Shown here in pieces: positions 16,553-24,955 of a stretch of DNA of 29,785 bases; positions within the stretch are counted from its first letter, which is position 1, and every line of letters starts with the position of its first letter. The DNA lies in the NCBI GenBank assembly GCA_025056955.1, contig JANWYL010000005.1, positions 1 through 29,785 on the forward strand. Direction: 5' to 3'. The notes below the pieces were generated by a model. That model ran no database searches. It saw only the letters and a list, made by a program, of their open reading frames with translations, and was not told where the DNA came from. The translations under genes and the position numbers were made by a program. Origin of the DNA: Sandaracinaceae bacterium (GTDB taxonomy: Bacteria; Myxococcota_A; Polyangia; Polyangiales; Sandaracinaceae).

Positions 16553-16873
16553 ATGACCAGATCGGAGCTCATTAAGGCTTTGGCCCGGGAGATGGCTTTT
16601 GGAAAAGATCGGGCCGCACGGGTTGTGGAAGTGATTTTCGAAAGCATCGCCTCGGCCCTTGAGCGAGGAGAGAGCGTTGAAATCAGGGGCTTTGGTCGCT
16701 TCAGTGTCCGGATGCGACGGGCCCGTCAGGCACGCAACCCCAAAAGCGGTGCCATCGTGGACCTCCCAGAACGCGTGGTGCCTTGGTTTGCAGCAAGCCA
16801 GGCCCTCCGCAAAGTTGAACGTTTTTCAACTTCTTTAGAGATGAAATCACCGCAAATCAAAAAAGGCCTTTAA
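16553..16873 (+). CDS. IHF/HU-family DNA-binding protein (IHF-beta-like)
   Basis: The protein has 106 residues with a good ribosome site (AAAGGGGAACC) before the ATG. The start MTRSELIKAL, the saddle motif VEIRGFGRFSV, and the DNA-intercalating arm RQARNPKSGAIVDLP with the conserved Arg-Asn-Pro-Lys are typical of the family; the N-terminus is closest to IHF beta. These dimers bend DNA by intercalating the arm proline. A 20-residue C-terminal tail (FSTSLEMKSPQIKKGL) exceeds the usual length of about 94. It stands between the acyl-CoA synthetase and the giant lipoprotein, with 77 bp upstream and 67 bp downstream. Whether it pairs with a partner or works as a homodimer is not visible. Confidence 0.9.
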   Translation: MTRSELIKALAREMAFGKDRAARVVEVIFESIASALERGESVEIRGFGRFSVRMRRARQARNPKSGAIVDLPERVVPWFAASQALRKVERFSTSLEMKSPQIKKGL

Positions 16874-16892
16874 TTTTCGGCCATCCGAAAAT
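16873..16892 (+). terminator. Inverted repeat after the IHF-like gene
   Basis: ATTTTCGG-CCAT-CCGAAAAT is a perfect 8-bp stem with a 4-nt loop that starts at the last base of the TAA stop codon. The T-run is inside the stem, not after it, so it may be a weak terminator or a protein-binding site. The next gene begins 48 bp downstream. Confidence 0.4.
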
Positions 16893-16940
16893 CCAAAAAA
16901 GGGGACCCAGATTTGAAACTTTTTTGTTAGCCTCTTTTTG

Positions 16941-19900
16941 ATGGGATTTTGCAATCGGATTTGCAGCCAAAAGTGCTTCGTTTCAGTGGCCTGGCTTTGC
17001 TTTGGGGTGGCCTGTGTGGAATTTGATACGGCGAGGGTGGGCGTTTCGAGGGGCACGCTTGGCGAAGAAGTCGTGCGCGTGCTTTGCGAGCGCTTTGCCA
17101 AAGAAGCAGACCCCATGGAGGCGAGCGGGCTTCGGTGGAAGAGGGCCTGTCGAGGTGAAAGCCCCCTGCCTGATGATGCCTCTCCAAAGCTCAAGGCCTT
17201 CTTCTCACGCCGCGTCGAACTTGCGAAAGCAATCGATGCGGTTCTCGTGGAAGAAGACCACGAGGCGCTCGAGCGCTTCCTTCAGGCGATTCTTCCGCTC
17301 TATGATCCCCCGGAGGAAAAGCTCGTCCAAAACAGCCGCCTGCTTGCGGATTTGGCTTCGTCTTTTGGCCAGGACCAAAAACTCATGGAGGCCCTCGCCC
17401 GTTTTGGCACGCGAAAAGGCTATCGCCCACCACGCGATCGTTTAGGGACGCCAAGGGCCATATTGAACTTTGAGGGCTTCCCAGAGCTTGTCCGCGAGGG
17501 GCTTGGGCTTATTGCGCAAGGGGGCGAAGCGCGGGCGGAATGGCTTGCCCTCCAAAGCGCTTTGGCCCTCGAGATGGCCGCCTTTGAGCCCGAAAGCGAA
17601 AGGCCTTCATCTCTGGCTTTGCTTCGCGATCTCCTCCTCAAAGAGCACCCTGATTTTGCCCAAGGCGAGCCAGTTTACGCCGTGCGCCGCGATGAGCGAG
17701 GGCTTGCCCTTCCTCGGGAAGGACGCGTGGCCTTGCCTTTTGTCGATCGGAATGGGGATGGCTTGGCTGATGTGGATGCGCTTGGGCGCTTTGTGGGAAG
17801 CGATGGGCGTCCAATCGAGGTGCCTACTCCTTTTGAAGTGCCTGGAGAAGGCCCGCTTCCTCGCGACCGCTTTGGGCGAGCGATCGATCGAGAGAGTGGC
17901 TTGCGCCTTTATGAGTACATCGATCTTGACCGCAGCCTGCTTTCTGCCCTTATCGCCGAGGCCCACCCTTGGCTTGAGGGAGAGGAGCCCTTGGTTCTCG
18001 ATCTCGCCAAAGGCCTTCCACCCCTTTTGGGCCCCCTGGCTGATAAAACCCGGCGCTACGCTCGATTTGAGCTTCGATACCGCGGCCACGATGCGGCTCG
18101 GAGCCCTGCGGCCGATTTCTCTTACGCCCTCTTTGCCCTCATGCGCCACAAGGCCACAGAGGAGCTCCTCGGGGTGCTCAACGCGCTTTTGGCCGAGGAG
18201 GAATCAGCAGCCGCTGGGGTTGTGCATTCTGCGCATTTTTTGATCAAAAAGGCCGATGAGTTTCCAAATGCCCGCCTCGAGCAGCCCAATGTCTTTTGGG
18301 ATGACCTCATTCGCCTTGCGGCCGAATGGAGCGAAGAGCCTGGGTTTTTGGAGGCGCTCCTACGGGCCTTTACAGATGAGCGCACGCGAGGGCTTGGGCC
18401 TGTCTTTGCCCGCCTCATGCGCTACCGCGATCACGTCGACTACAACCCAAGCGATGTCAATGGGCCACCAAGGGGCTTTCCCCTTGACGAAGCAGTGGAT
18501 CTAAGTGCTCCCGACATCCGAGGGAACGAAAGCCTCATGGAGCGTTCCCTTGCCCTGATCGATGCCCTAAATGGCGTGCGCCTCTGCAACAAGGAGGGGG
18601 CAAAGATCCGCGTGCGGATTGCAGGCATCAATGTGGCCTGGCCACTCACAAGGAGCTACCGCGAATGCGAGCTCATCCGCATCGATAACATGGCAGAAGC
18701 CTATGTTCTTTCGATTCTTGGCCGCTTTGAGCTTGAACTGCGCGATCCCACCCTTGGCGATCTTTTGCGGCTTGTCGAAGGCGCAGGCATCTTGAACATT
18801 GACGATTTGCTCGAACGCTCTTCGGGCATCCGGGGCCTCACCCGAAGGCCGACGCCTCAAGCGATTAACCGCATGGTTTTTTGGGGCCTGGACCTCCGAG
18901 GAGAAACCGACTGCCAAAACGAAAGAAATCCCTTCCTTGCGTGTCTCTTCAATCGGGTGCGGGATCGGCATGGAAACGATGTGATAGAGCAGCATGGGGG
19001 CACGATCTTTGCTTGGGAGCAACCGGGATTTTATGAGGGCATGCGCCCTCTTTTGGAGGTGTTTGAGGACCCACGCTTTGTTCGGGATCGCGTGGGGCGC
19101 TATCGCTTTGGCCACCTGATCGAAACCATCTACCGCCACTGGCCAACGCGCATGCACTGGCGCACCCAGCGCACAAACCCAAGCGCAAGCAATTTTAACT
19201 ACCAAGAAAATGTGCGGAGCTACGAAGCCCTCGTTGCGTTGGGCTTCGACACAGGGCCAGGCCGTGGAAACCTGATTGAAAACCTCGTCAAGGGTGCTCG
19301 CGCCCTTTCGCGCATCCGTGCAGAAGGAGGAAGAAGCGGCCTTGATGTGCTTGCGGCCTTTGTGCGTTCTGCCCTCTCTTATTCTGCAAATCCTGGTCTT
19401 CTCACCCGCGATGGCCAAAGGGAAGTGGAGTGGAACGATGGCTCACGTCGCGTGCCAGTGACGCCCCTTGAGCTCCTGCTTTTGGCTTTGCGCAAAGCCG
19501 ACCAAGCATGGGAGCAGGGAGAAGGCCCAAGCAGGGTCCAGGCGTGGCGCAAGGCGCGGGACGGGATTGCCAGGCAACTCCTTGAGGCCGAAACCCTCGG
19601 GGAAGGCTACCGCTTCCGCAACCGCCGGGGAAAGGCTGCTGCGTTGGTTCTCATCGATTTTCTGAGGGAGCGCCTCGCCTCTCACCGCGCAGCTGGCGAT
19701 CTCGAGTCTTGGCTCAGGGATCTTCAAAACGACGTCGAAGAGCTCGTGGAGAGCCCTCTTTTGGGCAGTGGCATCGCTTTTCTCGATCGCCTGAATGCAA
19801 CTCCACGGGCCCGCGACCCGATCATCGAGCTGCTTGGGTCTTTGCTCGATCCAAACAATCGAGATGCCCGGCGGGCCTTTCTCCTCGATGCGAGCGATCT

Positions 19901-20342
19901 TCTCTTTGTGCTCGAAGACCGTGAGGGCACACGGGCCCTCGTCCGCGCCCTGTCTCAGGTCCTTGCGCCAAAGGCCCAAGCCCTGATCGAAGGCAATGCC
20001 TCCTCTTTGGAGCTCGAAGCCAGCCTCCTCGATCGCGGTATCGCTCTCCTTCGCGAAATCGATCGCTTGGACGAGGATCGGCTTTTGCCTCGCTTCCTCC
20101 GGCGGGCCCTTGAGCCTGATCCAAGGGGGCGCATGCCGATCGATGCCTTGATCGAGACGGTTGAAGCCATCCACCGCCTTAACCCTGAGCGCACAGATGC
20201 GCTTGATGCCCGTGATTATGCTCGGGTCTTCTCAGAAAGCGCCTCCTTTTTGCGCGATCGGGAGCGGGGGCTTGAGCGGCTTTTTGCGCTTGTTCAAAAC
20301 CGCTGCCTTGAAGTGCCCTGTTCCCAAAGGGGCCGCCCATGA
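16941..20342 (+). CDS. Giant lipoprotein of unknown function (1133 residues)
   Basis: It starts at ATG 16941 (MGFCNRICSQ); the N-terminus is hydrophobic with Cys25 in FGVAC as the probable lipidation site, although the residue at -3 (Gly) is atypical. The body is acidic, Leu/Arg-rich and mostly helical, with regular blocks such as DFSYALFALMRHKATEELLGVLNALLAEEES. One segment, VDRNGDGLADVDALGRF (about 268-284), looks like a calcium-binding DxNxDG loop. A Tyr/Trp-rich block (IYRHWPTRMHWRTQRTNPSASNFNYQENV) sits at about 730-758. I recognise no family. The stop overlaps the FadL-like start by ATGA, which argues that both proteins are made together and may work together at the outer membrane. Codon use resembles that of its neighbours. 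Function unknown. Confidence 0.85.
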   Translation: MGFCNRICSQKCFVSVAWLCFGVACVEFDTARVGVSRGTLGEEVVRVLCERFAKEADPMEASGLRWKRACRGESPLPDDASPKLKAFFSRRVELAKAIDAVLVEEDHEALERFLQAILPLYDPPEEKLVQNSRLLADLASSFGQDQKLMEALARFGTRKGYRPPRDRLGTPRAILNFEGFPELVREGLGLIAQGGEARAEWLALQSALALEMAAFEPESERPSSLALLRDLLLKEHPDFAQGEPVYAVRRDERGLALPREGRVALPFVDRNGDGLADVDALGRFVGSDGRPIEVPTPFEVPGEGPLPRDRFGRAIDRESGLRLYEYIDLDRSLLSALIAEAHPWLEGEEPLVLDLAKGLPPLLGPLADKTRRYARFELRYRGHDAARSPAADFSYALFALMRHKATEELLGVLNALLAEEESAAAGVVHSAHFLIKKADEFPNARLEQPNVFWDDLIRLAAEWSEEPGFLEALLRAFTDERTRGLGPVFARLMRYRDHVDYNPSDVNGPPRGFPLDEAVDLSAPDIRGNESLMERSLALIDALNGVRLCNKEGAKIRVRIAGINVAWPLTRSYRECELIRIDNMAEAYVLSILGRFELELRDPTLGDLLRLVEGAGILNIDDLLERSSGIRGLTRRPTPQAINRMVFWGLDLRGETDCQNERNPFLACLFNRVRDRHGNDVIEQHGGTIFAWEQPGFYEGMRPLLEVFEDPRFVRDRVGRYRFGHLIETIYRHWPTRMHWRTQRTNPSASNFNYQENVRSYEALVALGFDTGPGRGNLIENLVKGARALSRIRAEGGRSGLDVLAAFVRSALSYSANPGLLTRDGQREVEWNDGSRRVPVTPLELLLLALRKADQAWEQGEGPSRVQAWRKARDGIARQLLEAETLGEGYRFRNRRGKAAALVLIDFLRERLASHRAAGDLESWLRDLQNDVEELVESPLLGSGIAFLDRLNATPRARDPIIELLGSLLDPNNRDARRAFLLDASDLLFVLEDREGTRALVRALSQVLAPKAQALIEGNASSLELEASLLDRGIALLREIDRLDEDRLLPRFLRRALEPDPRGRMPIDALIETVEAIHRLNPERTDALDARDYARVFSESASFLRDRERGLERLFALVQNRCLEVPCSQRGRP

Positions 20343-21997
20343 AAAGGTGGCTTTTTTTGCTTGGCTTTTGCCTTCTCGCCTTTCCCTCCCAAGCGAAAGG
20401 AGGGGGTTTTTATCTTCTTGAGCGGGGAGTAAGGGCCCTTGGGCGAGGGGGAGCCCAAATCGCCTCTGCTGAGGATCCTTCGCTTTGGCTCAATCCTGCA
20501 GGCCTTGTTCAAGCACCACCAAACAAGCGCGAATCGCTGCTGCTCGATGGAACGCTCACCCTGCTTGAGACCCGCTTTCGCCGCATCGATTCGGGAGGTC
20601 GTACCCTCCCTGAAGTGAGTGGCCAAGCCCTTCCCCTCCCCATACCGACTGTGGCGGGAAGCTTTGATTTTGGCTTACCTGATTGGGCTTTTGGAATTGG
20701 CTTTTTTGCCCCAAATTCAAGCCTTCTCGAGTGGCCCGCTTCGATTTCAACGCAGGAAGGAGAAGGGCCAGCCCCTCAGCGCTATTCTGTGATTTCGCTT
20801 CGAGGAAGTTTGATATCGGGTGCTGCTTTGGGGCTTGCCTGGCGCCCCCTGCCCGAGCTCTCGCTTGGCCTGGCCGGTACCCTCATCTACGCCTCCTTTG
20901 GCGCAACGACCACCATCTCCGCCTGTGATGGGGTGATTTGCTCTTTTCCCGAGGATCCCGACCACGACGCCCTCGTGCGCCTTGAGCTCAATCCGGTCTT
21001 CACTGGAACGGCCTCCCTTGGCCTGATCTGGGATCCAGGCCCTGTGCGCCTCGGGGCATCGCTGACAACTCCCTATGCCCTCTCTGGGCGGGCCCGCATC
21101 TTCGTGCGCATGCCCAGTGCTCCTGCCTTCGAGGCTGCTTTTGCCCGAAGCCGCGAAGGGAATTGCGCCAACGTTTCAGACGAGCAGATAGAGGCCGCAA
21201 GGTCCCAAGGGCAAAGCCACCCCTGTGAAGCGACCCACGCCGATTTTCACTTGGATTTTCCTTGGATCCTCCGCGCAGGCTTGGCCCTTGATGCGATTGA
21301 AAATTTCACCCTTGAGCTTGCTTTCGTCTGGGAAAGCTGGTCGGTGCAACGCGAGGCCACGATTCGGCCCCGCGATGTGTGGATGTCAAATGCGATTGGG
21401 TTTTTGGACTATGAAGTTGGCCCCCTGAGCATCCCGCGGGGAATGCAGGACACTGTGAGCGTGCGCCTTGGGGGCGAATACCGCTTTCAAGCATTTGAGG
21501 TGCGCGCTGGAGCCTATTTTGAAACAGGCGCTTTCCCAGACGAGTACCTTCATCCCCTTACCATCGACTCTGATAAAATCGTTGGGGCGGTGGGAGGAAG
21601 TTTTTGGCCGAGCAGAGAGATCGCCTTTGACCTCCTTTTGGGATATGCCCACCTTTTCCCAAGAAGCGTCCGAAACAGCAAGGTGCCCCAAGCCAATCCC
21701 ATTCGCCCCCCCTCTTCAAGCCCTGTCTTTATTGGAAATGGAGACTACGTGATGAGTGCCCCCTTTTTTGGAGCGGGCTTGAGGTGGTATCCAGACGCTT
21801 CCTCCTCTGAACCTTCTTCACCTCCGCCCCCATCCCCTCCCCCGCTTCCGCCACCTTCTCAAGAATCTCCTCAGGAAACCCCTCATGAAACCCCTCATGA
21901 AGACAAGTCAACCCCCCCTCCTCCGCTCGATGAAAGCGCTTCTCCGCCTCAGTCCCAGCCCTCTCCTCCTCGTCTGCGGCGAAAGAAGGCCAAATAG
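20339..21997 (+). CDS. FadL/OmpP1-family outer-membrane transporter
   Basis: The protein has 552 residues with AAAGGGG 6 nt before the ATG. It has a signal peptide (MKRWLFLLGFCLLAFPSQAKGG), then the FadL N-terminal hatch signature (GFYLLERGVRALGRGGAQIASAEDPSLWLNPAGLV). A beta-barrel with alternating strands runs to about residue 485 (FFGAGLRWYP). FadL proteins take up long-chain fatty acids or other hydrophobic molecules across the outer membrane. After the last strand comes an unusual tail of about 65 residues, Pro/Ser/Glu-rich and ending RLRRKKAK. Barrels usually end in an aromatic residue recognised by BAM; here that signal would be internal. The gene is coupled by ATGA to the giant lipoprotein, and a fatty-acyl-CoA synthetase lies upstream. 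The substrate is inferred only. Confidence 0.88.
   Translation: MKRWLFLLGFCLLAFPSQAKGGGFYLLERGVRALGRGGAQIASAEDPSLWLNPAGLVQAPPNKRESLLLDGTLTLLETRFRRIDSGGRTLPEVSGQALPLPIPTVAGSFDFGLPDWAFGIGFFAPNSSLLEWPASISTQEGEGPAPQRYSVISLRGSLISGAALGLAWRPLPELSLGLAGTLIYASFGATTTISACDGVICSFPEDPDHDALVRLELNPVFTGTASLGLIWDPGPVRLGASLTTPYALSGRARIFVRMPSAPAFEAAFARSREGNCANVSDEQIEAARSQGQSHPCEATHADFHLDFPWILRAGLALDAIENFTLELAFVWESWSVQREATIRPRDVWMSNAIGFLDYEVGPLSIPRGMQDTVSVRLGGEYRFQAFEVRAGAYFETGAFPDEYLHPLTIDSDKIVGAVGGSFWPSREIAFDLLLGYAHLFPRSVRNSKVPQANPIRPPSSSPVFIGNGDYVMSAPFFGAGLRWYPDASSSEPSSPPPPSPPPLPPPSQESPQETPHETPHEDKSTPPPPLDESASPPQSQPSPPRLRRKKAK
21869..21904 (+). repeat. Three tandem 12-bp units within the FadL tail
   Basis: CCTCAGGAAACC, CCTCATGAAACC and CCTCATGAAGAC follow one another in frame and encode PQET-PHET-PHED in the proline-rich tail. 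The unit is a multiple of three, so copy-number change would lengthen or shorten the tail without breaking the frame. Confidence 0.7.
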
Positions 21998-22008
21998 CAG
22001 CGAGCTCC

Positions 22009-22037
22009 TTGACACCCTCAACGAGAAGCGCTAAACG
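22009..22037 (+). promoter_or_regulatory. Probable promoter of tRNA-Val
   Basis: A perfect -35 box TTGACA (22009-22014) is followed after 17 bp by TAAACG (22032-22037), a poor -10. Transcription would begin about 6 nt before the mature tRNA 5' end at 22050, a spacing usual for tRNA genes. Confidence 0.45.
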
Positions 22038-22049
22038 AGAGCAACCTTC

Positions 22050-22121
22050 TGGCACATAGCTCAGGGGTAGAGCACCACCTTGACACGGTGGGGGTCCCCG
22101 GTTCAATTCCGGGTGTGCCAA
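22050..22121 (+). tRNA. tRNA-Val(GAC)
   Basis: A full cloverleaf of 72 nt can be drawn: acceptor TGGCACA paired with TGTGCCA, D arm GCTC-AGGGGTA-GAGC, anticodon stem CCACC/GGTGG with loop TTGACAC (anticodon GAC, read as valine), five-base variable loop GGGTC, and T arm CCCGG-TTCAATT-CCGGG. The discriminator base is A and CCA is not encoded. There is no nearby integrase or repeat that would mark it as an attachment site. Confidence 0.95.
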
Positions 22122-22136
22122 TGTGAGCTTGGTGAG

Positions 22137-22154
22137 GGTGAGGTGCCGCTCACC
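22137..22154 (+). terminator. Hairpin downstream of tRNA-Val
   Basis: GGTGAG-GTGCCG-CTCACC forms a 6-bp stem with a 6-nt loop between the tRNA and the convergent HpnA-like gene. No T-run follows, so the terminator role is tentative. Confidence 0.3.
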
Positions 22155-22180
22155 GAGGCCTTAGTGGTGAGTGCCTCCCT

Positions 22181-23170
22181 TTACACCATCCCTCGGCTTC
22201 TAAACCACTCGGCAGCATCTCGAATCGACTCCTCGATGGGTCGGAAATTCATCCCAAGTTCCCTTCGGGCTTTTTCGTTGGAAAAGTAAGCGGGCTTAAG
22301 TGAATACTCAAAGAAAGCCTTGGAGATAAAGGGCGCTTTGCCCGTGACATGGGACTGAACTTCAAAACCTGAAACCACTGCCCGGGCAATGGGGATGGGC
22401 AAGGTGATGATTGGGCGGTTGCGCCCAGTAGTGCGTTCAACCAGCTGCACAAACTCGGTATTTGAGAGGTTGTGGGCGGTGATGATGTAGCGCTCCCCTG
22501 GCTTCCCACGGAGTGCAACCAGCACGTGCCCTTCTGCTGCATCGCGCACGTCCACGTAGCTTGCACCTCCAGCGAAGGTGATGGCGGGCCCTTTCATCGT
22601 CATGGATGTGCGGATCAGCTCACCGCTTGGTGTTGGACGGATGTCGTTTGGCCCAATCACCACACCAGGGCAGACAATCCGCACATCGACTCCCCATGCG
22701 GCAAAATACTCGGCAAGCTCGCGGCTCAGGTACTTCGAGCGCGCATAGGGGAAGTCAATTTCCCAGGCCTCAAAAGCCGTGTGCTCGTTGGCGAGGGTGC
22801 CTGGCACAGGACGCCCCAAAGAGACGATGCTTGCCGTGTAGATCACCTTTTCCACACCCTTGCGTCTTGATGCTTCGATGATGTGGAAGGTGCCACGCAT
22901 GTTCACGTCATACATTCGCGTTGGATCCCGGGTCCACGACTCGTAGACAGCTGCTGCATGAAACACCGTATCACACCCATCAACTGCCTTCTCGCACACC
23001 TCCGGATCCCGCACATCACCTTCGAAGAATTCGCAAACGACGCCTTCAAGGTTATCCCGTGGCTCCCCTGGGTAGGCGAGCACCCTCACCTCCACATTTC
23101 TTTCGCGAAGGCGCTTGACGATCCAGCTTCCGATGAAGCCACAACCTCCTGTGACCAATGCTTTTCGCAT
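22181..23170 (-). CDS. HpnA-like NAD-dependent epimerase/reductase (extended SDR)
   Basis: The protein has 329 residues, with AAGGAG 8 nt before the ATG. It has the NAD(P)-binding motif TGGCGFIGS (8-16), FHAAAVYESW (about 90), the catalytic pair YARSK (Tyr-x3-Lys), GPNDIRPTPSG and SYVDVRDAAEGH. The last two blocks closely resemble the hopanoid-associated sugar epimerase HpnA (GPxDxKPTPTG; HVDDVAEGH), as does the length. Related dihydroflavonol-reductase-like and 3-beta-hydroxysteroid-dehydrogenase-like enzymes share the fold, so the substrate is open. No squalene cyclase or other hpn gene is in the window. It follows the RluA-RlmI/K fusion gene by 65 bp on the same strand, so an operon is possible. 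The cytoplasmic NAD-dependent oxidoreductase role is firm. Confidence 0.82.
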   Translation of the reverse strand: MRKALVTGGCGFIGSWIVKRLRERNVEVRVLAYPGEPRDNLEGVVCEFFEGDVRDPEVCEKAVDGCDTVFHAAAVYESWTRDPTRMYDVNMRGTFHIIEASRRKGVEKVIYTASIVSLGRPVPGTLANEHTAFEAWEIDFPYARSKYLSRELAEYFAAWGVDVRIVCPGVVIGPNDIRPTPSGELIRTSMTMKGPAITFAGGASYVDVRDAAEGHVLVALRGKPGERYIITAHNLSNTEFVQLVERTTGRNRPIITLPIPIARAVVSGFEVQSHVTGKAPFISKAFFEYSLKPAYFSNEKARRELGMNFRPIEESIRDAAEWFRSRGMV

Positions 23171-23235
23171 GACCCACTCCTTTTTTGGGCTTTGCGTTTT
23201 GTCGGAGAAAGGCCCGCTTGTCGAGCCGACTCAAC

Positions 23236-24924
23236 TCATTCACACTCGATCAGCAAGCCCTTTTGGGCATGCGCGTGGGCTGGAAAAGCACGAAAATCCC
23301 GCGGCGGCTCAAGGTCTTTCATGCGCGCAATCGCCCGTTGGGCCCGCTTTGCGCCCTCCTGGGCAAAGCGGCGAAAGGTGGCCTGGGCCATGCGCCGATC
23401 GTTGCTTGTCGCAAGCACCCTCCCCCCCTCGTCCAGAAGCCCCAAAACCTCGGCAAAAAGATCCACCCATGCTTTTCCGCTCGTCCAATGTCCAGAAGGC
23501 CCCCGCGAAAAAGTTGGAGGATCGACGCAAATCCAATCAAAAAGCTCTTTTTCTTTCTTGAGCTTTGAAAGCACCTCGAACACGTCCCCACAGACAAAGC
23601 GGTGCTTGCCCTTTCGAATGTGGGGGTGCTCTCTTGCGGCTCGCTCGAGATTGGCCTCTCCCCAATCAAGGGCCTGGCGCGAAAGATCAACCGAAAGCGT
23701 TTCCCGCGCTCCGCCAACCGCAGCCGCAACTGTAAAGCCACACCGGTAAGCAAAAAGATTGAGCAGGCGCTGATTCTCGGCCCCTTCACGAAGGCGCCTC
23801 CGGTTTTCTCGCTGGTCGAGATAAATCCCCGTGGCCAACCCCTGATCGAGATGCACGAAAAAGGGAATCCCATTCTCCCGAATCACAAGAGGGCTTGGAG
23901 CAGGATCACCCCAAATGGGATTGCAAGGCGCAACGTGCTCAAGCTCAAATTTGCTCCCTGATTTGGGGTGGCGCTTGACATAGATCCCCTTTGGTTGAAC
24001 CGATGAGAGAACATCGATTAGCTCCTTTTCTTCAAGTGGTTGTTCGCGAAGGTGAAGCACGAGGTGTTCTCCATAGAGATCGACCGCCACACCAGGATAG
24101 CCATCACCCTCTTCATTAAAGAGCCGGAATGCAGTGGTTGCACCACGCTTTCCCCTTTCAAAAAACTCCTCGCGATAGCGGAGAGCACTTTCCCAAGAAA
24201 GGGCAAAACCCTCTTTTTGATGGAGGGTTTCATCAAACCACTTTTCAAAACAACTCGGAATAGCGATTTCGATATCGAGCTCACCCCGCTCTGGGTGAGG
24301 GAGGGTGATTCCGATGCAGCACAGAAGAAGCCTTGGTGCAAGATCACCTCCATAGAGCCGATCACCAGCAATGGGTGCTCCGCGATGCGCAAGTTGAAGG
24401 CGAATTTGGTGGGTTCTCCCAGTCACCAACTCAAGCTCAACCAATGCCTTAGACCCACGTGAACGCAGGCACTTGAACTTGGAAAGGGCCTCTTTGCCTG
24501 ATTCCGAAATTCTGGCTTGGCCCTTGTGGTACTCGATGCGATCCCTGAGCCATCCCTCTTTTGGAGGATGAGAGGGCCAACGCACTCCTGCGACGTAGCG
24601 CTTCCGCAAGCGGCCATCTCGCTGGGCCGCTTCCATCGCAAGGAGGGCCTCTCTGCTTATGGGAAAAGCGATGAGCCCAGAGGCCTCCCGGTCGAGGCGA
24701 GAAAGCACCGGAAGGTGCTCGCTTCGGCCAAGATGGGTGAAAAGCTTTGGCACAAGCGCCACCTGGCTTTCCGGTTCCGCATCGATGGTCGGAAGCCCAG
24801 AGGGTTTGTTGATCACAATGAAATGAACATCCTCAAAAACAACCCAGCTTTGTGAAAAGGCAAAATCGTCAGGGAAAGCGAGGCAACCAGGCTCCTCGCC
24901 AGGGCCAGCACCCATTCGACGCAT
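23236..24924 (-). CDS. RluA-type pseudouridine synthase fused to an RlmI/RlmK-type rRNA methyltransferase
   Basis: The protein has 562 residues. Residues 25-235 are an RluA-family pseudouridine synthase: the catalytic Asp78 in SRLDREASG, RKRYVAGV, TGRTHQIRLQLAHRG (168-182) and GDRLYGG. Residues 262-562 match RlmI and the C-terminal half of RlmKL: AFRLFNEEGDGYPGVAVDLYG (266-285; the pre-catalytic EEHEE-like region), TGIYLDQRENR (365-375), SAM motif LNLFAYRCGFTVAAA (388-402) and VDPPTF (467-472). Both active sites look intact, so the protein should make a pseudouridine and a methylated base (m5C or m7G) in rRNA. It is encoded 31 bp after the secreted protein of the sigma-factor cluster. Start choice: ATG 24924; a second ATG lies 9 bp downstream. 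Confidence 0.88.
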   Translation of the reverse strand: MRRMGAGPGEEPGCLAFPDDFAFSQSWVVFEDVHFIVINKPSGLPTIDAEPESQVALVPKLFTHLGRSEHLPVLSRLDREASGLIAFPISREALLAMEAAQRDGRLRKRYVAGVRWPSHPPKEGWLRDRIEYHKGQARISESGKEALSKFKCLRSRGSKALVELELVTGRTHQIRLQLAHRGAPIAGDRLYGGDLAPRLLLCCIGITLPHPERGELDIEIAIPSCFEKWFDETLHQKEGFALSWESALRYREEFFERGKRGATTAFRLFNEEGDGYPGVAVDLYGEHLVLHLREQPLEEKELIDVLSSVQPKGIYVKRHPKSGSKFELEHVAPCNPIWGDPAPSPLVIRENGIPFFVHLDQGLATGIYLDQRENRRRLREGAENQRLLNLFAYRCGFTVAAAVGGARETLSVDLSRQALDWGEANLERAAREHPHIRKGKHRFVCGDVFEVLSKLKKEKELFDWICVDPPTFSRGPSGHWTSGKAWVDLFAEVLGLLDEGGRVLATSNDRRMAQATFRRFAQEGAKRAQRAIARMKDLEPPRDFRAFPAHAHAQKGLLIECE

Positions 24925-24955
24925 GCGCCAAACTTACAACGCTACTTTGTTTGCG

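Noticed and set aside
18567..19418. Minus-strand 283-residue ORF inside the giant lipoprotein gene
   Set aside because: No domain or ribosome site, and the plus-strand frame is continuous and coupled to FadL.
22050..22180. tRNA-Val as an integration site for a mobile element
   Set aside because: No integrase, no repeat of the tRNA 3' end within the window, and the flanking genes look chromosomal.
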